DNA of 8,518 nt from an uncultured Clostridia bacterium (GCA_947624945.1 CANQMJ010000108.1:1-8518); one strand, 5' to 3'; positions 1 through 6,788 are shown, counted from the stretch's first letter. Made by a program: numbers and translations. The notes: generated by a model from the letters alone, not told the origin.

Positions 1-6
1 GCTTCG

Positions 7-200
7 GGGCTCAGACCGCGTTATCGTTTTAGCATAGCAGCTCCCTCGCGACGTGTCGATATCGCCGACGAGACGTCGTGTCTGCGTCGGACGCTGGGAG
101 CGTCGAGCATCGCACGAGCACGGTGCACGTAGGTGAAGCGGCGAAGCCTCCGGCTCGTTGCCGTTACTTGGACGGCGAAGGTTCCGCTTCGCGAAAAATG
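7..200 (-). repeat. Dispersed structured repeat, copy A
   Basis: Read on the minus strand, positions 154 to 7 match copy C (8338-8484) in inverted orientation across nearly the whole length. Identical blocks include GCCGGAGGCTTCGC, CACCTACG, TGCTCGTGCG, GACGCAGACACGACG, CGCGAGGGAGCTG and ACGCGGTCTGAGCCC. The blocks are separated by short linkers that differ between copies. Positions 155-200 extend the match to copy B only (GTCCAAGTAACGGC and the GCTTCG edge). The element can fold locally: GACGC/GCGTC around 90-104, GCAC/GTGC around the CGAGCA loop, and GCCGT/ACGGC near 160-176. It contains no plausible gene. It ends just before the promoter of the sigma-factor gene. The element family is not recognised. 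Confidence 0.8.
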
Positions 201-232
201 TAGTGAAACAACCGATTCTGCATCGCGTGCCG

Positions 233-262
233 TTACACTTTTCACGGGTTTTATGGTATAAT
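233..262 (+). promoter_or_regulatory. Sigma-A promoter P1 of the sigma-factor gene
   Basis: A -35 box TTACAC (233-238) and a perfect -10 TATAAT (257-262) are separated by 18 bp. TGG directly before the -10 makes it an extended -10 site (TGnTATAAT). The predicted start is near 269, giving a leader of about 95 nt before the ATG at 365. This promoter lies inside the upstream extension of the open frame, which supports the downstream start codon. Confidence 0.7.
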
Positions 263-295
263 AAATTGACCGCAAAAAAAATTTTCATCCAAACG

Positions 296-326
296 TTGAC
301 CGGCGGGCGGCTGCCGTCACTATATA
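296..326 (+). promoter_or_regulatory. Possible second promoter P2 of the sigma-factor gene
   Basis: TTGACC at 296-301 is followed after 19 bp by TATATA at 321-326. The spacing is one or two bases longer than ideal and the -10 is imperfect, so this is a weak prediction. A start near 333 would give a leader of about 30 nt. A perfect 12-bp palindrome (GCATCCGGATGC, 334-345) lies at this predicted start and could be an operator or small hairpin. Confidence 0.3.
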
Positions 327-364
327 AGCGAAGGCATCCGGATGCTGTACAAATCGAGGCGGAA

Positions 365-1987
365 ATGGAAAAGGAAGAGCTTGACATTAAAATTGAGGAC
401 GCGGCGAAGATGATAATGTCGTTTTCGCGCTCGCGCACACGGAACGATTTTGACGCCGAGGACCTGGCGCAGGACATCGTATGCGAGCTTTACCGCTCGC
501 GCACGAACATCAAAAGCGACGGCGCGTTCTACGGCTTCATGTGGTCGGTGGCGGAGAATGTATCAAAAGCGTTCGCGCGGAAGAGATACCGCACGGTCGT
601 CGATGCGGACGGCGATGATATCGAATATATCGCCGATGCGGACGCAGAAGGCGCGTTCGACGCGATAGCGGACGGTGACGAGAGAGCGCAGAATATTTTA
701 AGGCTGCGCCGCGAGCTGTCGCTTTTGTCGGAGAAGTACCGCCGCGCCGCAGTCCTGTACTACATTCGCGGCATGACGTGCGCGGAGGTGTCGCGCGCGC
801 TGTCGGTGTCGGAGAGCATGGTCAAGTATCTTTTGTTCAAATCGCGCCGGAAACTTTTGGAGGGATTTTACATGGAGAGGAATTACGGAAAACAGAGCTA
901 CGACCCGAAGCGGCTGTCCGTGCACTTTTGGGGCGGCTTCAACCGCGTCACGAGTCTTTGCGAGTCGATGCTCGCGCAGAATATCCTCTGCGCATGCTAT
1001 AACGACAAGCTGACGGAGCAGCAGATAAGTCTCGAGATCGGCGTGTCGCTGCCATACATGGAGGACATGCTGAGGCGACTTTGTGAAAACGCGCTCGTCG
1101 TCCGCGACGGGAACAGGTACACGACGAATTTTACGATATTCGACGACGCGCTCCTTGCCGCCTGCGCGAGGGTGACGGGCGATATGGCATCGACGGCGGC
1201 GGACGTGATCGAGTCGTGCATACGCGAGTGCGAGGAGAAGATTCGCGGCGTCGGATTTTACGGCTCTGATATGAGCAAAAACACGTACGCGTGGCAGACG
1301 GCGACGATTTTGATCCGTCGGGCGATGATATACGGGATGCACGATCCGGACAAGCTCGAATATTCGCGCGACCCGCTTGACGAGAACAATTTATACATCG
1401 TATGGGGTGAGGAAACGGCCGAGAATGTAGACTGCGACGGATTTGACTTTGGTCACTGCATCATGCAGGAGGGCAGCAGCGGCGCGCAGATCAAGTTCTT
1501 CGACTTCCCCTGCAACGGCGAGTACGTGCATCACTACTTCTACGACCACGGTGACGAGGAACACATGCAGCACAATATGTATCTCGGCGTGCTGTTCAAT
1601 ATCGCGCGGGGGGACTTCGGGCAGCCGTCGAAAAACGACGAGTTTATCGCCGCCGATATGGTCAAACACGGCTATATTATTTCGGATGGCGGGGTTTTGC
1701 GCCCGAACTTTCCGGTCATGACGAAAGAGGAGGAAGCCCGCGTGCTCGATATCATCGAGCCGTATGCGGCGCGCGCCGTAGAGCTAGTAGAAGGAAGCGT
1801 TGACAAGGTGGCGCGCGTTATCGCGGACGCGTCGCCGTCGCACCTGCGGTCGCGCGCGTCGACGATGGCGCATATGAAGCTGTTCGACGACACGGTGTCG
1901 CAGCTTGTGCGCGAGCTGTGGGAGCGCGGCGTGCTCCTGCGTCCCGCAGCCGGCGAGATGCTGCCGACGACGTACGTCGTTTTGTGA
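365..1987 (+). CDS. ECF-like sigma-70 factor with long C-terminal extension
   Basis: This 540-residue protein begins like an extracytoplasmic-function sigma factor, which directs RNA polymerase to selected promoters. Region 2 spans about residues 12-80, with the polymerase-binding segment DAEDLAQDIVCELY at 30-43. A low-complexity acidic linker follows (78-105). Region 4, a helix-turn-helix, covers about 113-166 (MTCAEVSRALSVSESMVKYL). Normal ECF factors end here, near 170-190 residues. This one continues for about 370 residues: a winged-helix-like stretch at about 205-256, then a region of unknown fold with Cys/His at 357, 364, 365, 383, 389, 390, 395, 400 and 403. No membrane segment or neighbouring anti-sigma gene is seen. 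The ATG at 365 was chosen because GAGG lies 5 nt upstream and the longer frame runs through the promoter and repeat. The sigma part is confident; the C-terminal role is unknown and may be sensory. Confidence 0.85.
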   Translation: MEKEELDIKIEDAAKMIMSFSRSRTRNDFDAEDLAQDIVCELYRSRTNIKSDGAFYGFMWSVAENVSKAFARKRYRTVVDADGDDIEYIADADAEGAFDAIADGDERAQNILRLRRELSLLSEKYRRAAVLYYIRGMTCAEVSRALSVSESMVKYLLFKSRRKLLEGFYMERNYGKQSYDPKRLSVHFWGGFNRVTSLCESMLAQNILCACYNDKLTEQQISLEIGVSLPYMEDMLRRLCENALVVRDGNRYTTNFTIFDDALLAACARVTGDMASTAADVIESCIRECEEKIRGVGFYGSDMSKNTYAWQTATILIRRAMIYGMHDPDKLEYSRDPLDENNLYIVWGEETAENVDCDGFDFGHCIMQEGSSGAQIKFFDFPCNGEYVHHYFYDHGDEEHMQHNMYLGVLFNIARGDFGQPSKNDEFIAADMVKHGYIISDGGVLRPNFPVMTKEEEARVLDIIEPYAARAVELVEGSVDKVARVIADASPSHLRSRASTMAHMKLFDDTVSQLVRELWERGVLLRPAAGEMLPTTYVVL

Positions 1988-2022
1988 CGCTGCAAAGCCT
2001 CATATTTGCTCGCCGATAATAC

Positions 2023-2051
2023 TTGCAAAACGATGCGCGGCGCTGTATAAT
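2023..2051 (+). promoter_or_regulatory. Sigma-A promoter of the sugar kinase gene
   Basis: TTGCAA (2023-2028), a 17-bp spacer and TATAAT (2046-2051) form a near-consensus promoter 36 bp after the preceding gene ends. The start would be near 2058. The perfect palindrome CGCGCATGCGCG (2066-2077) sits just downstream in the leader and is a candidate operator. No terminator is visible between the sigma-factor gene and this promoter, so some read-through is possible. Confidence 0.8.
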
Positions 2052-2097
2052 ATACGTGAAAACAGCGCGCATGCGCGAAAAATGAGGTATTTATCAT

Positions 2098-3120
2098 ATG
2101 GGAAAGCTCGTAACATTCGGTGAGTTGATGCTGCGCCTCGAGGCGCCGGAGCGCCTGCGCATATCGCAGACACATTCATATAACGCCGTCTACGGCGGCG
2201 GCGAGGCAAACGTCGCCGTATCCGCGGCTAATTACGGCATGGAGGCCGACTTCGTGACGCGTCTGCCGAAAAATCCTATCGCGGAGGCGGCTATAACGGA
2301 GCTGCGCGGACTCGGCGTCGGCGTGTCGCATATCGCGCGCGGCGGCGAACGCATGGGCATATATTTCGTCGAGCACGGCGGCTCGCAGCGCGCGTCGAAC
2401 GTAATATACGACCGCGCGCATTCGGCGATAGCGGAGGCATCGGCGTCCGATTTTGACTGGGACGCGATATTCGACGGAGCCGAGCGGTTCCACTTCACGG
2501 GCATAACGCCCGCGCTCTCGAAGTCGTGCGCGGAGATAACGAAGGAGGCGTGCCGCGCCGCAAAATCGCACGGCGTCATCGTTTCGTGCGACCTCAACTA
2601 CCGCAAAAAGCTGTGGACGCCGGACGAGGCGAACGCGGTGATGTCGGAGCTGATGCAGTACGTGGACGTCTGCATCGCAAACGAGGAGGACGCGGACAAG
2701 GTGTTCGGCATACATGCGGACGGCACCGACGTATCGACGGGCAAGCTGTCGGACGAGGGATACCGTCAGGTGTGCAGAAAGCTGACGGACCGCTTCGGGT
2801 TCTCGTCGGTGGCGATAACGCTGCGTGAAAGCAAGAGCGCGGACGACAACGACTGGTCAGCTATGCTGTACCGCGGCGGCGAGTTTTACAAGTCGAAGAA
2901 GTATTCGATACACATCGTCGACAGAGTCGGCGGCGGCGACAGCTTCTCGGGCGGTCTCGTCTATGCAGATCATGCGGGAATGGACGCGCAGTCGGCGCTC
3001 GAATTCGCTGTCGCGGCGAGCTGCCTCAAGCACTCCATCGTCGGCGACTACAACCGCGTCACGCGCGACGAAGTGCTCGCGCTCGCGGGCGGCGACGGAA
3101 GCGGCCGCGTTTCAAGATAA
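2098..3120 (+). CDS. kdgK: PfkB-family sugar kinase, likely 2-keto-3-deoxygluconate kinase
   Basis: This 340-residue cytoplasmic kinase belongs to the ribokinase/PfkB family. Family members phosphorylate a sugar hydroxyl using ATP. The KDG branch makes 2-keto-3-deoxy-6-phosphogluconate from hexuronates or pectin breakdown. The N-terminal substrate site carries YGGGEANVAVSAANYG (32-47). The segment GGSQRASNVIYDRAHSA (94-110) resembles KDG kinases. The C-terminal ATP/anion-hole signature DRVGGGDSFSGG (275-286) contains the catalytic base Asp281. Length is normal for the family. The start ATG has GAGG 10 nt upstream. The gene stands alone with its own promoter and terminator. The KDPG aldolase gene (eda) that often accompanies kdgK is not in the window. 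Substrate assignment rests on sequence resemblance only; fructokinase or another sugar kinase remains possible. Confidence 0.85.
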   Translation: MGKLVTFGELMLRLEAPERLRISQTHSYNAVYGGGEANVAVSAANYGMEADFVTRLPKNPIAEAAITELRGLGVGVSHIARGGERMGIYFVEHGGSQRASNVIYDRAHSAIAEASASDFDWDAIFDGAERFHFTGITPALSKSCAEITKEACRAAKSHGVIVSCDLNYRKKLWTPDEANAVMSELMQYVDVCIANEEDADKVFGIHADGTDVSTGKLSDEGYRQVCRKLTDRFGFSSVAITLRESKSADDNDWSAMLYRGGEFYKSKKYSIHIVDRVGGGDSFSGGLVYADHAGMDAQSALEFAVAASCLKHSIVGDYNRVTRDEVLALAGGDGSGRVSR

Positions 3121-3126
3121 AAAATG

Positions 3127-3157
3127 CGGGGGCTCTTAACGAGCCCCCGATTTTTTT
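3127..3157 (+). terminator. Rho-independent terminator after the sugar kinase
   Basis: A perfect 9-bp stem, CGGGGGCTC (3127-3135) with GAGCCCCCG (3141-3149), closes a TTAAC loop and is followed by A and seven T (3151-3157). It starts seven bases after the kinase stop codon. Confidence 0.95.
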
Positions 3158-3164
3158 GCGAAAA

Positions 3165-3353
3165 TTTCTACGAAGCGAAACTGCCGTCGTCCAAGTAACG
3201 GCATCGAGCCGTAGGCTTCGCAACGTCACATTCATGCACAATGCTCGTGCGTTATTAGGTGATGCCAGTTTTTCACCACACGTTTCCGCTGGCGCGGAAA
3301 GTGTGGTGATACTGATCCTGCGGCTCGTTCGCTTTGCAGAAAGTGTTGTGCAA
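3165..3353 (+). repeat. Dispersed structured repeat, diverged copy B
   Basis: Positions 3189-3252 match the minus strand of copy A, with identical segments GTCCAAGTAACGGCA, CGAGCCG, AGGCTTCGC and TGCTCGTGCG. The core is also shared with copy C. Similarity to the rest of A and C is lost beyond about 3253, where a large hairpin (3273-3309) takes over. A second fragment at 3317-3353 (CGGCTCGTT, then CGCTT, TGT, GTG and AAC) resembles the plus strand of copy A around 149-213. Copy B therefore looks like two repeat arms facing each other around a hairpin. It lies between the kinase terminator and the nfo promoter. Confidence 0.65.
3273..3309 (+). repeat. Long hairpin inside repeat copy B
   Basis: TCACCACAC (3273-3281) pairs with GTGTGGTGA (3301-3309), and TTTCCGC (3283-3289) pairs with GCGGAAA (3294-3300). 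A single unpaired G (3282) separates the stems and the loop is TGGC. The result is a nearly perfect 16-bp stem. Neither strand has a T tract after it, so it does not look like a terminator. Confidence 0.85.
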
Positions 3354-3414
3354 CTGCTGCATTGGCTTCTTTTCGAAAAAATGCGCATGCACGCCGTCAT
3401 GCATCGCCCGCACC

Positions 3415-3443
3415 TTGACATTTTACGCGAATGAAGCTATAAT
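3415..3443 (+). promoter_or_regulatory. Perfect consensus promoter of the nfo operon
   Basis: TTGACA (3415-3420), exactly 17 bp, then TATAAT (3438-3443) is a full sigma-A consensus. The predicted start near 3450 gives a leader of about 33 nt. This suggests strong constitutive transcription of nfo and the overlapping downstream gene, unless a regulator acts here. Confidence 0.9.
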
Positions 3444-3482
3444 TTATACATAAAAATCGGTCACGGACGGCGAGGTAATAAA

Positions 3483-4349
3483 GTGGACAACAAGCTTCTT
3501 ATCGGCGCGCATATGTCGATATCGGGCGGGTACGCGGCGATGCTGCGCACCGCGCTCTCTATCGGCGCTAACACGCTTCAATATTTTACGCGCAATCCGC
3601 GCGGCGGAGACGCCCGCGCTCTCGACGAGGCGGACATTGCCGAGGCGCACAAAATAGCGGACGAGAACGGACTGCGATTCTCCGACATGATAGCTCACGC
3701 GGCTTACACGGTCAATCCGTGCTCGGCGAAGGAGAACGTGCGTGAGTTTGCGATACGCTCTATGACGGAGGACATCGAGCGGCTCGAATATTTCCCCGGC
3801 ACGCTCTACAACTTCCACCCCGGCACGCATACGGGACAGGGCGCCGAGGTCGGCATCGCATTGACGGCGCACTGTCTTGCGACAGTGGTGAAGCCGGAGC
3901 AAAAGACGCGCGTCCTTATCGAGACGATGTCGGGCAAAGGAAGCGAGATCGGCGCGACGTTCGAGGAAGTGCGCGCCATAATCGACGCGGCGGAGAGTGA
4001 AGCTCCCGCGATCGCGGGCAAGCTCGGCGTATGCCTCGATACGTGCCACGTCAGCGACGCGGGCTACGATATCGCGGGCAACCCCGACGCTGTACTCGAC
4101 GAGTTCGACCGCGTGATCGGACTTGACAGGCTTTGCGCGATACATCTGAACGACAGCAAAAATCCGCTCGGCGCGCACAAGGACCGCCACGAAGTCATAG
4201 GCGGCGGCACGCTCGGACTCGACGCCATCGCGCGCATAATAAATACGCCGCGCATAAAGCATCTGCCGTTCTGCCTCGAGACGCCGAACGAGCTCGACGG
4301 CTACAGGCGCGAGATCGAGCTTTTGCGCGGGCTTTACATACAGTCATGA
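3483..4349 (+). CDS. nfo: Deoxyribonuclease IV (AP endonuclease, class II)
   Basis: Endonuclease IV cuts DNA 5' to abasic sites and clears blocked 3' ends during base-excision repair in the cytoplasm. The 288-residue protein has the family's usual length. All nine ligands of the trinuclear zinc site known from E. coli Nfo can be matched by position: His72, His112, Glu147, Asp186, His189, His221, Asp234, His236 and Glu266. They lie in the motifs YNFHPGTH (109-116), VLIETMSGKG, GVCLDTCH (182-189), HLNDSKNPLGAHKDRH (221-236) and FCLETPN. IGAHMSISGG at the N terminus is also typical. The start is GTG, chosen because GAGG lies 7 nt upstream and the frame aligns with the family N terminus. The stop codon overlaps the start of the next gene (ATGA, 4346-4349), which implies translational coupling. 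Confidence 0.97.
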   Translation: MDNKLLIGAHMSISGGYAAMLRTALSIGANTLQYFTRNPRGGDARALDEADIAEAHKIADENGLRFSDMIAHAAYTVNPCSAKENVREFAIRSMTEDIERLEYFPGTLYNFHPGTHTGQGAEVGIALTAHCLATVVKPEQKTRVLIETMSGKGSEIGATFEEVRAIIDAAESEAPAIAGKLGVCLDTCHVSDAGYDIAGNPDAVLDEFDRVIGLDRLCAIHLNDSKNPLGAHKDRHEVIGGGTLGLDAIARIINTPRIKHLPFCLETPNELDGYRREIELLRGLYIQS

Positions 4350-4855
4350 ACATATGTAAAATTACGCCGCCCGAGGCGACGGTCTGCTTTACGGGGCACA
4401 GAAGGATCGCGCAGGAGGAGATGGCGGCGCTGTCTGAACGCGTCGCGGACGTGACGCGCCGTCTGTACGACGCGGGCGCTCGCCATTTCAGGTGCGGAGG
4501 CGCTGTCGGATTCGATACGCTCGCTGCGCTGTCGGTGTTGAGACTGCGCTCAGCCGTTGACCGCGCGGACGGTATACGTCTTGTGCTCGTTCTTCCGTGC
4601 GCCGACCAGACGAAGATGTGGGCGGCGCGCGATAAGGAGATATATGACCGCATCAAAGCAGGCGCGGACGAGGTCGTGTACGCGTCGGTGTCGTATTCGC
4701 GCGAAAGCATGCTCGCGCGCGACCGCGCCCTCGTCGACGGCGCGGGGATATGCGTCGCATATCTCAACTCGCGTTCCGGCGGCACCGCGTACACGGTCGG
4801 ATATGCCAAATCGTCGGGGCTTGAGATAATCAATCTCGGCAGCAGGGAAGTGTAG
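4346..4855 (+). CDS. SLOG-superfamily protein (YpsA/DUF1273-like)
   Basis: This 169-residue protein has the features of the DUF1273/YpsA branch of the SLOG fold, a Rossmann-like domain thought to bind nucleotide-type ligands and related to DprA and LOG proteins. FTGHRR (15-20) opens the first strand. GGAVGFDTLAA (51-61) is the glycine-rich loop with the conserved Asp. IRLVLVLPC (77-85) is a core strand. NSRSGGTAYTVGYAK (141-155) is the second glycine-rich motif. It starts inside the nfo stop codon, has no strong ribosome-binding site of its own, and probably depends on nfo translation. The biochemical activity is unknown; B. subtilis YpsA has been linked to cell-division control. Co-transcription with an AP endonuclease makes a DNA-damage or nucleotide-signalling role conceivable, which is inference. 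Family assignment is fairly confident. Confidence 0.85.
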   Translation: MNICKITPPEATVCFTGHRRIAQEEMAALSERVADVTRRLYDAGARHFRCGGAVGFDTLAALSVLRLRSAVDRADGIRLVLVLPCADQTKMWAARDKEIYDRIKAGADEVVYASVSYSRESMLARDRALVDGAGICVAYLNSRSGGTAYTVGYAKSSGLEIINLGSREV

Positions 4856-4904
4856 GAATTACGCGAGGCTGACGCAGTCGGCTCCGCCGAATTTTCACAA
4901 AAAA

Positions 4905-4950
4905 CCGCCGCGCGGACTGTGCTCACACAGCCTCGCGCGGCGGTATTATT
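4905..4950. terminator. Bidirectional terminator between convergent operons
   Basis: CCGCCGCGCG (4905-4914) pairs with CGCGCGGCGG (4934-4943), and CTGTG (4917-4921) pairs with CACAG (4926-4930) around a CTCA loop, with a small GA/CCT internal loop. Six A lie on the left (4899-4904) and TATTATTTT on the right. It can therefore end the nfo operon on the plus strand and murC on the minus strand. A smaller hairpin TCGGC/GCCGA (4878-4890) followed by ATTTT precedes it. Confidence 0.92.
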
Positions 4951-4957
4951 TTACGGT

Positions 4958-6406
4958 TTACTTCGCGCACAGATACGGCACGGCTTTTATTATATCCCCT
5001 GCGCCCATTACGATGACGGCGTCGCCGCGGGAAACGCGCTCTTTCGCATATGCGGCGGCTCGGGCGAACTCATCGCCCTCGCCGGAAATGCTGCCGGACC
5101 AGACGGCGCAGCTGCCGTCGCGGTTTATCTCCGCCGCCAGCATTTCCGAGGACACGCCGTAAATGTTCGTCTCGCGCGCCGCGTAGATATTCGCGATGAC
5201 GACCTCGTCCGCCATCGACAGCGAGCGCGCAAACTCGCCAAACAGCTCGCGTGTGCGCGTGTACGTGTGCGGCTGGAATATGACAAGCAGACGACCGCTC
5301 GCCATCATACGCGCCGCACCGAGCGTCGCGTTTATCTCGGTCGGGTGGTGCGCGTAGTCGACGTAGACTTCGGCGCCCGACGCGGTATTTCCGATGAGCT
5401 CCATGCGGCGCGCCGCGCCCTTGAACGACGCGAGCCCCGCCGCAACAGCCGCAGGCTCCATGCCAGCTTCGAGCGACAGCGCCGCCGCAGCGACGGCGTC
5501 GCGGACGTTGTGGATGCCGACCTCCGCGATCTTTATCTCAAGCTCGCCCGTCGGCGTATGAAGCATAAACGACGAGCCGTGACGGTCCATCGCGATCGTG
5601 TCGGCGAAATAGTCGTATTCGTCTCGCGGACACAGGTCCTCGTCGGCGGAGGTGCCGAATTTTACGATGCGCGGGCACGACGACGCTTCCGCGACCTCGC
5701 GCACGTTGCCGTCGCTCCAGTTGACGACGGCGGTGTCCGAGATGCGCTCCATGTAGCGACGGAACGACTCCTTGACCTGCTCTACGTCGCGGAAGTAGTC
5801 GGGATGGTCCATCTCGATATTGAGTATCGCGGCGTGAGTCGGATAAAACGACAAAAACGAGTCCTTGTATTCGCAAGATTCAAAAAGGAAATAGTCGCGG
5901 CCGCCGGCGCGGTACGTGCAGCCGAGCTCGTGTACGACGGCGCCCGACGATATCGTCGGGTCGCAATCGGCGGCAAGCATGACGGACGCGCACATGCACG
6001 TGACCGTGCTTTTGCCGTGCATTCCCGATACGCCGACGCGGACGCGCGAGCCGCTCATCAGCCAGCCGAGGTAGTCGGCGCGCGAGATGCGCGGTATGCC
6101 GAGCTCGCCGGCGCGCACGTACTCGGGATTGTCGTCCGGGATCGAGACCGTGTATACGAGCGCGTCCGCGCCGTCGACGTTTTTGGCGTCGTGCGTGTGA
6201 TACACGGTCACGCCGTGCGCCTCGAGCCCGTCCGTTTCGGGCGAGCGCGTGCGGTCGGAGCCCTTCACGTTATAGCCGAGACTCGATGTAATGGCGGCGA
6301 GCGAGCTCATGTTGATGCCGCCGATGCCGACGAAGAAAACGGTCCTGACGCGCGACATCATCTCCGATATTTTATCCTTGCCGAAGCGGGTGTTCACCGT
6401 GTTCAC
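4958..6406 (-). CDS. murC: UDP-N-acetylmuramate--L-alanine ligase
   Basis: MurC uses ATP to join L-alanine to UDP-MurNAc, the first peptide-forming step of peptidoglycan precursor synthesis in the cytoplasm. The 482-residue protein has the three Mur-ligase domains. The N-terminal Rossmann part has VFFVGIGGINMSSLA (23-37). The P-loop is GVSGMHGKST (125-134), with Met and Ser where many MurC proteins have Thr. The central ESCEYKDSFL (176-185) and LNIEMDHPDYF (195-205) resemble the MurC variant of Clostridia. GIHNVRDAVAAAA (297-309), DYAHHPTEI (350-358) and FQPHTYTRT (377-385) complete the signature. A GTG start at 6406 is preferred because AAAGGAG precedes it by 10 nt; the in-frame ATG at 6481 has no such site. 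The gene is alone, converging on the nfo operon and divergent from spoVG. The promoter is not obvious. Confidence 0.95.
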   Translation of the reverse strand: MNTVNTRFGKDKISEMMSRVRTVFFVGIGGINMSSLAAITSSLGYNVKGSDRTRSPETDGLEAHGVTVYHTHDAKNVDGADALVYTVSIPDDNPEYVRAGELGIPRISRADYLGWLMSGSRVRVGVSGMHGKSTVTCMCASVMLAADCDPTISSGAVVHELGCTYRAGGRDYFLFESCEYKDSFLSFYPTHAAILNIEMDHPDYFRDVEQVKESFRRYMERISDTAVVNWSDGNVREVAEASSCPRIVKFGTSADEDLCPRDEYDYFADTIAMDRHGSSFMLHTPTGELEIKIAEVGIHNVRDAVAAAALSLEAGMEPAAVAAGLASFKGAARRMELIGNTASGAEVYVDYAHHPTEINATLGAARMMASGRLLVIFQPHTYTRTRELFGEFARSLSMADEVVIANIYAARETNIYGVSSEMLAAEINRDGSCAVWSGSISGEGDEFARAAAYAKERVSRGDAVIVMGAGDIIKAVPYLCAK

Positions 6407-6624
6407 TTTGACGTGTCTCCTTTTACATAAAAAAGCTGATTTCCCATTAAATGTTTTATTAGCATCCAATACGGATATCATCCATCAAATATTAAATTTT
6501 TTTACAAATATTTGACGCTTATTTTCAAAATCGCGGTTTTTCGGACGTTGATTTTACGAAATATGTCACAGATTGTTCACAAAAAGGCAAAAATTACGTC
6601 ACACTTTTTTCAATGCGCGGGTGT
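6407..6624. promoter_or_regulatory. AT-rich divergent control region, murC and spoVG
   Basis: This stretch carries no supported gene and is clearly richer in A and T than the surroundings. It must contain the murC promoter on the minus strand, although no box pair with good spacing stands out. It includes the inverted repeat TCAAATATT (6485-6493) and AATATTTGA (6507-6515), about 80 bp upstream of the murC start. It also has three TCACA boxes at 6566, 6577 and 6599, spaced by 11 and 22 bp. Confidence 0.5.
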
Positions 6625-6629
6625 ATAAT
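6599..6629 (+). promoter_or_regulatory. Probable spoVG promoter
   Basis: TATAAT at 6624-6629 is a perfect -10. The best -35-like hexamer is TCACAC (6599-6604), with a 19-bp spacer, which is weak and suggests help from an activator or another sigma factor. No convincing sigma-H site, which drives spoVG in B. subtilis, was seen. The predicted start near 6636 gives a leader of about 157 nt. Confidence 0.55.
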
Positions 6630-6711
6630 ATATCTGTATAAAAGACAATCCAACCACGCACCGATAAACGAATCAAACGTCGTAAGGCGCGCATGCCACC
6701 TCATCTCTGTT

Positions 6712-6788
6712 CCTTCTCCGCCGACGCGCCCTACGCACCGACGCTTTATTGTTTCCGCTTGTCGGTATCACGTGCGCGGCGGGGAGGG
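6712..6788 (+). promoter_or_regulatory. spoVG leader hairpin covering the ribosome-binding site
   Basis: CCTTCTCCGCCG (6712-6723) can pair continuously with CGGCGGGGAGGG (6777-6788), giving 12 pairs of which two are G-U. The right arm contains the entire spoVG Shine-Dalgarno site. Inside, CGCAC (6734-6738) pairs with GTGCG (6772-6776) and CGAC (6739-6742) with GTCG (6761-6764), leaving an 18-nt apical loop. If formed, this fold would block translation initiation. Pairing was found by eye and no energy was computed. Confidence 0.5.

Noticed and set aside
158..364. N-terminal extension of the sigma-factor frame
   Set aside because: The extra 69 codons run through repeat A and promoter P1 and do not resemble sigma region 1; ATG 365 has a ribosome-binding site.
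3444..4262. Minus-strand open frame opposite nfo
   Set aside because: It is a shadow of nfo, which retains all nine zinc ligands; the antisense product has no recognisable feature.
4919..6430. Plus-strand open frame of 503 codons opposite murC
   Set aside because: It is antisense to a confident murC, its translation is dominated by Arg, Ala, Val and His with no recognisable motif, and it lacks a ribosome-binding site. GC-rich codon bias explains the lack of stops.
6566..6581. DnaA boxes upstream of spoVG
   Set aside because: The sites match TTATCCACA at only about six or seven of nine positions, and no replication gene is nearby.
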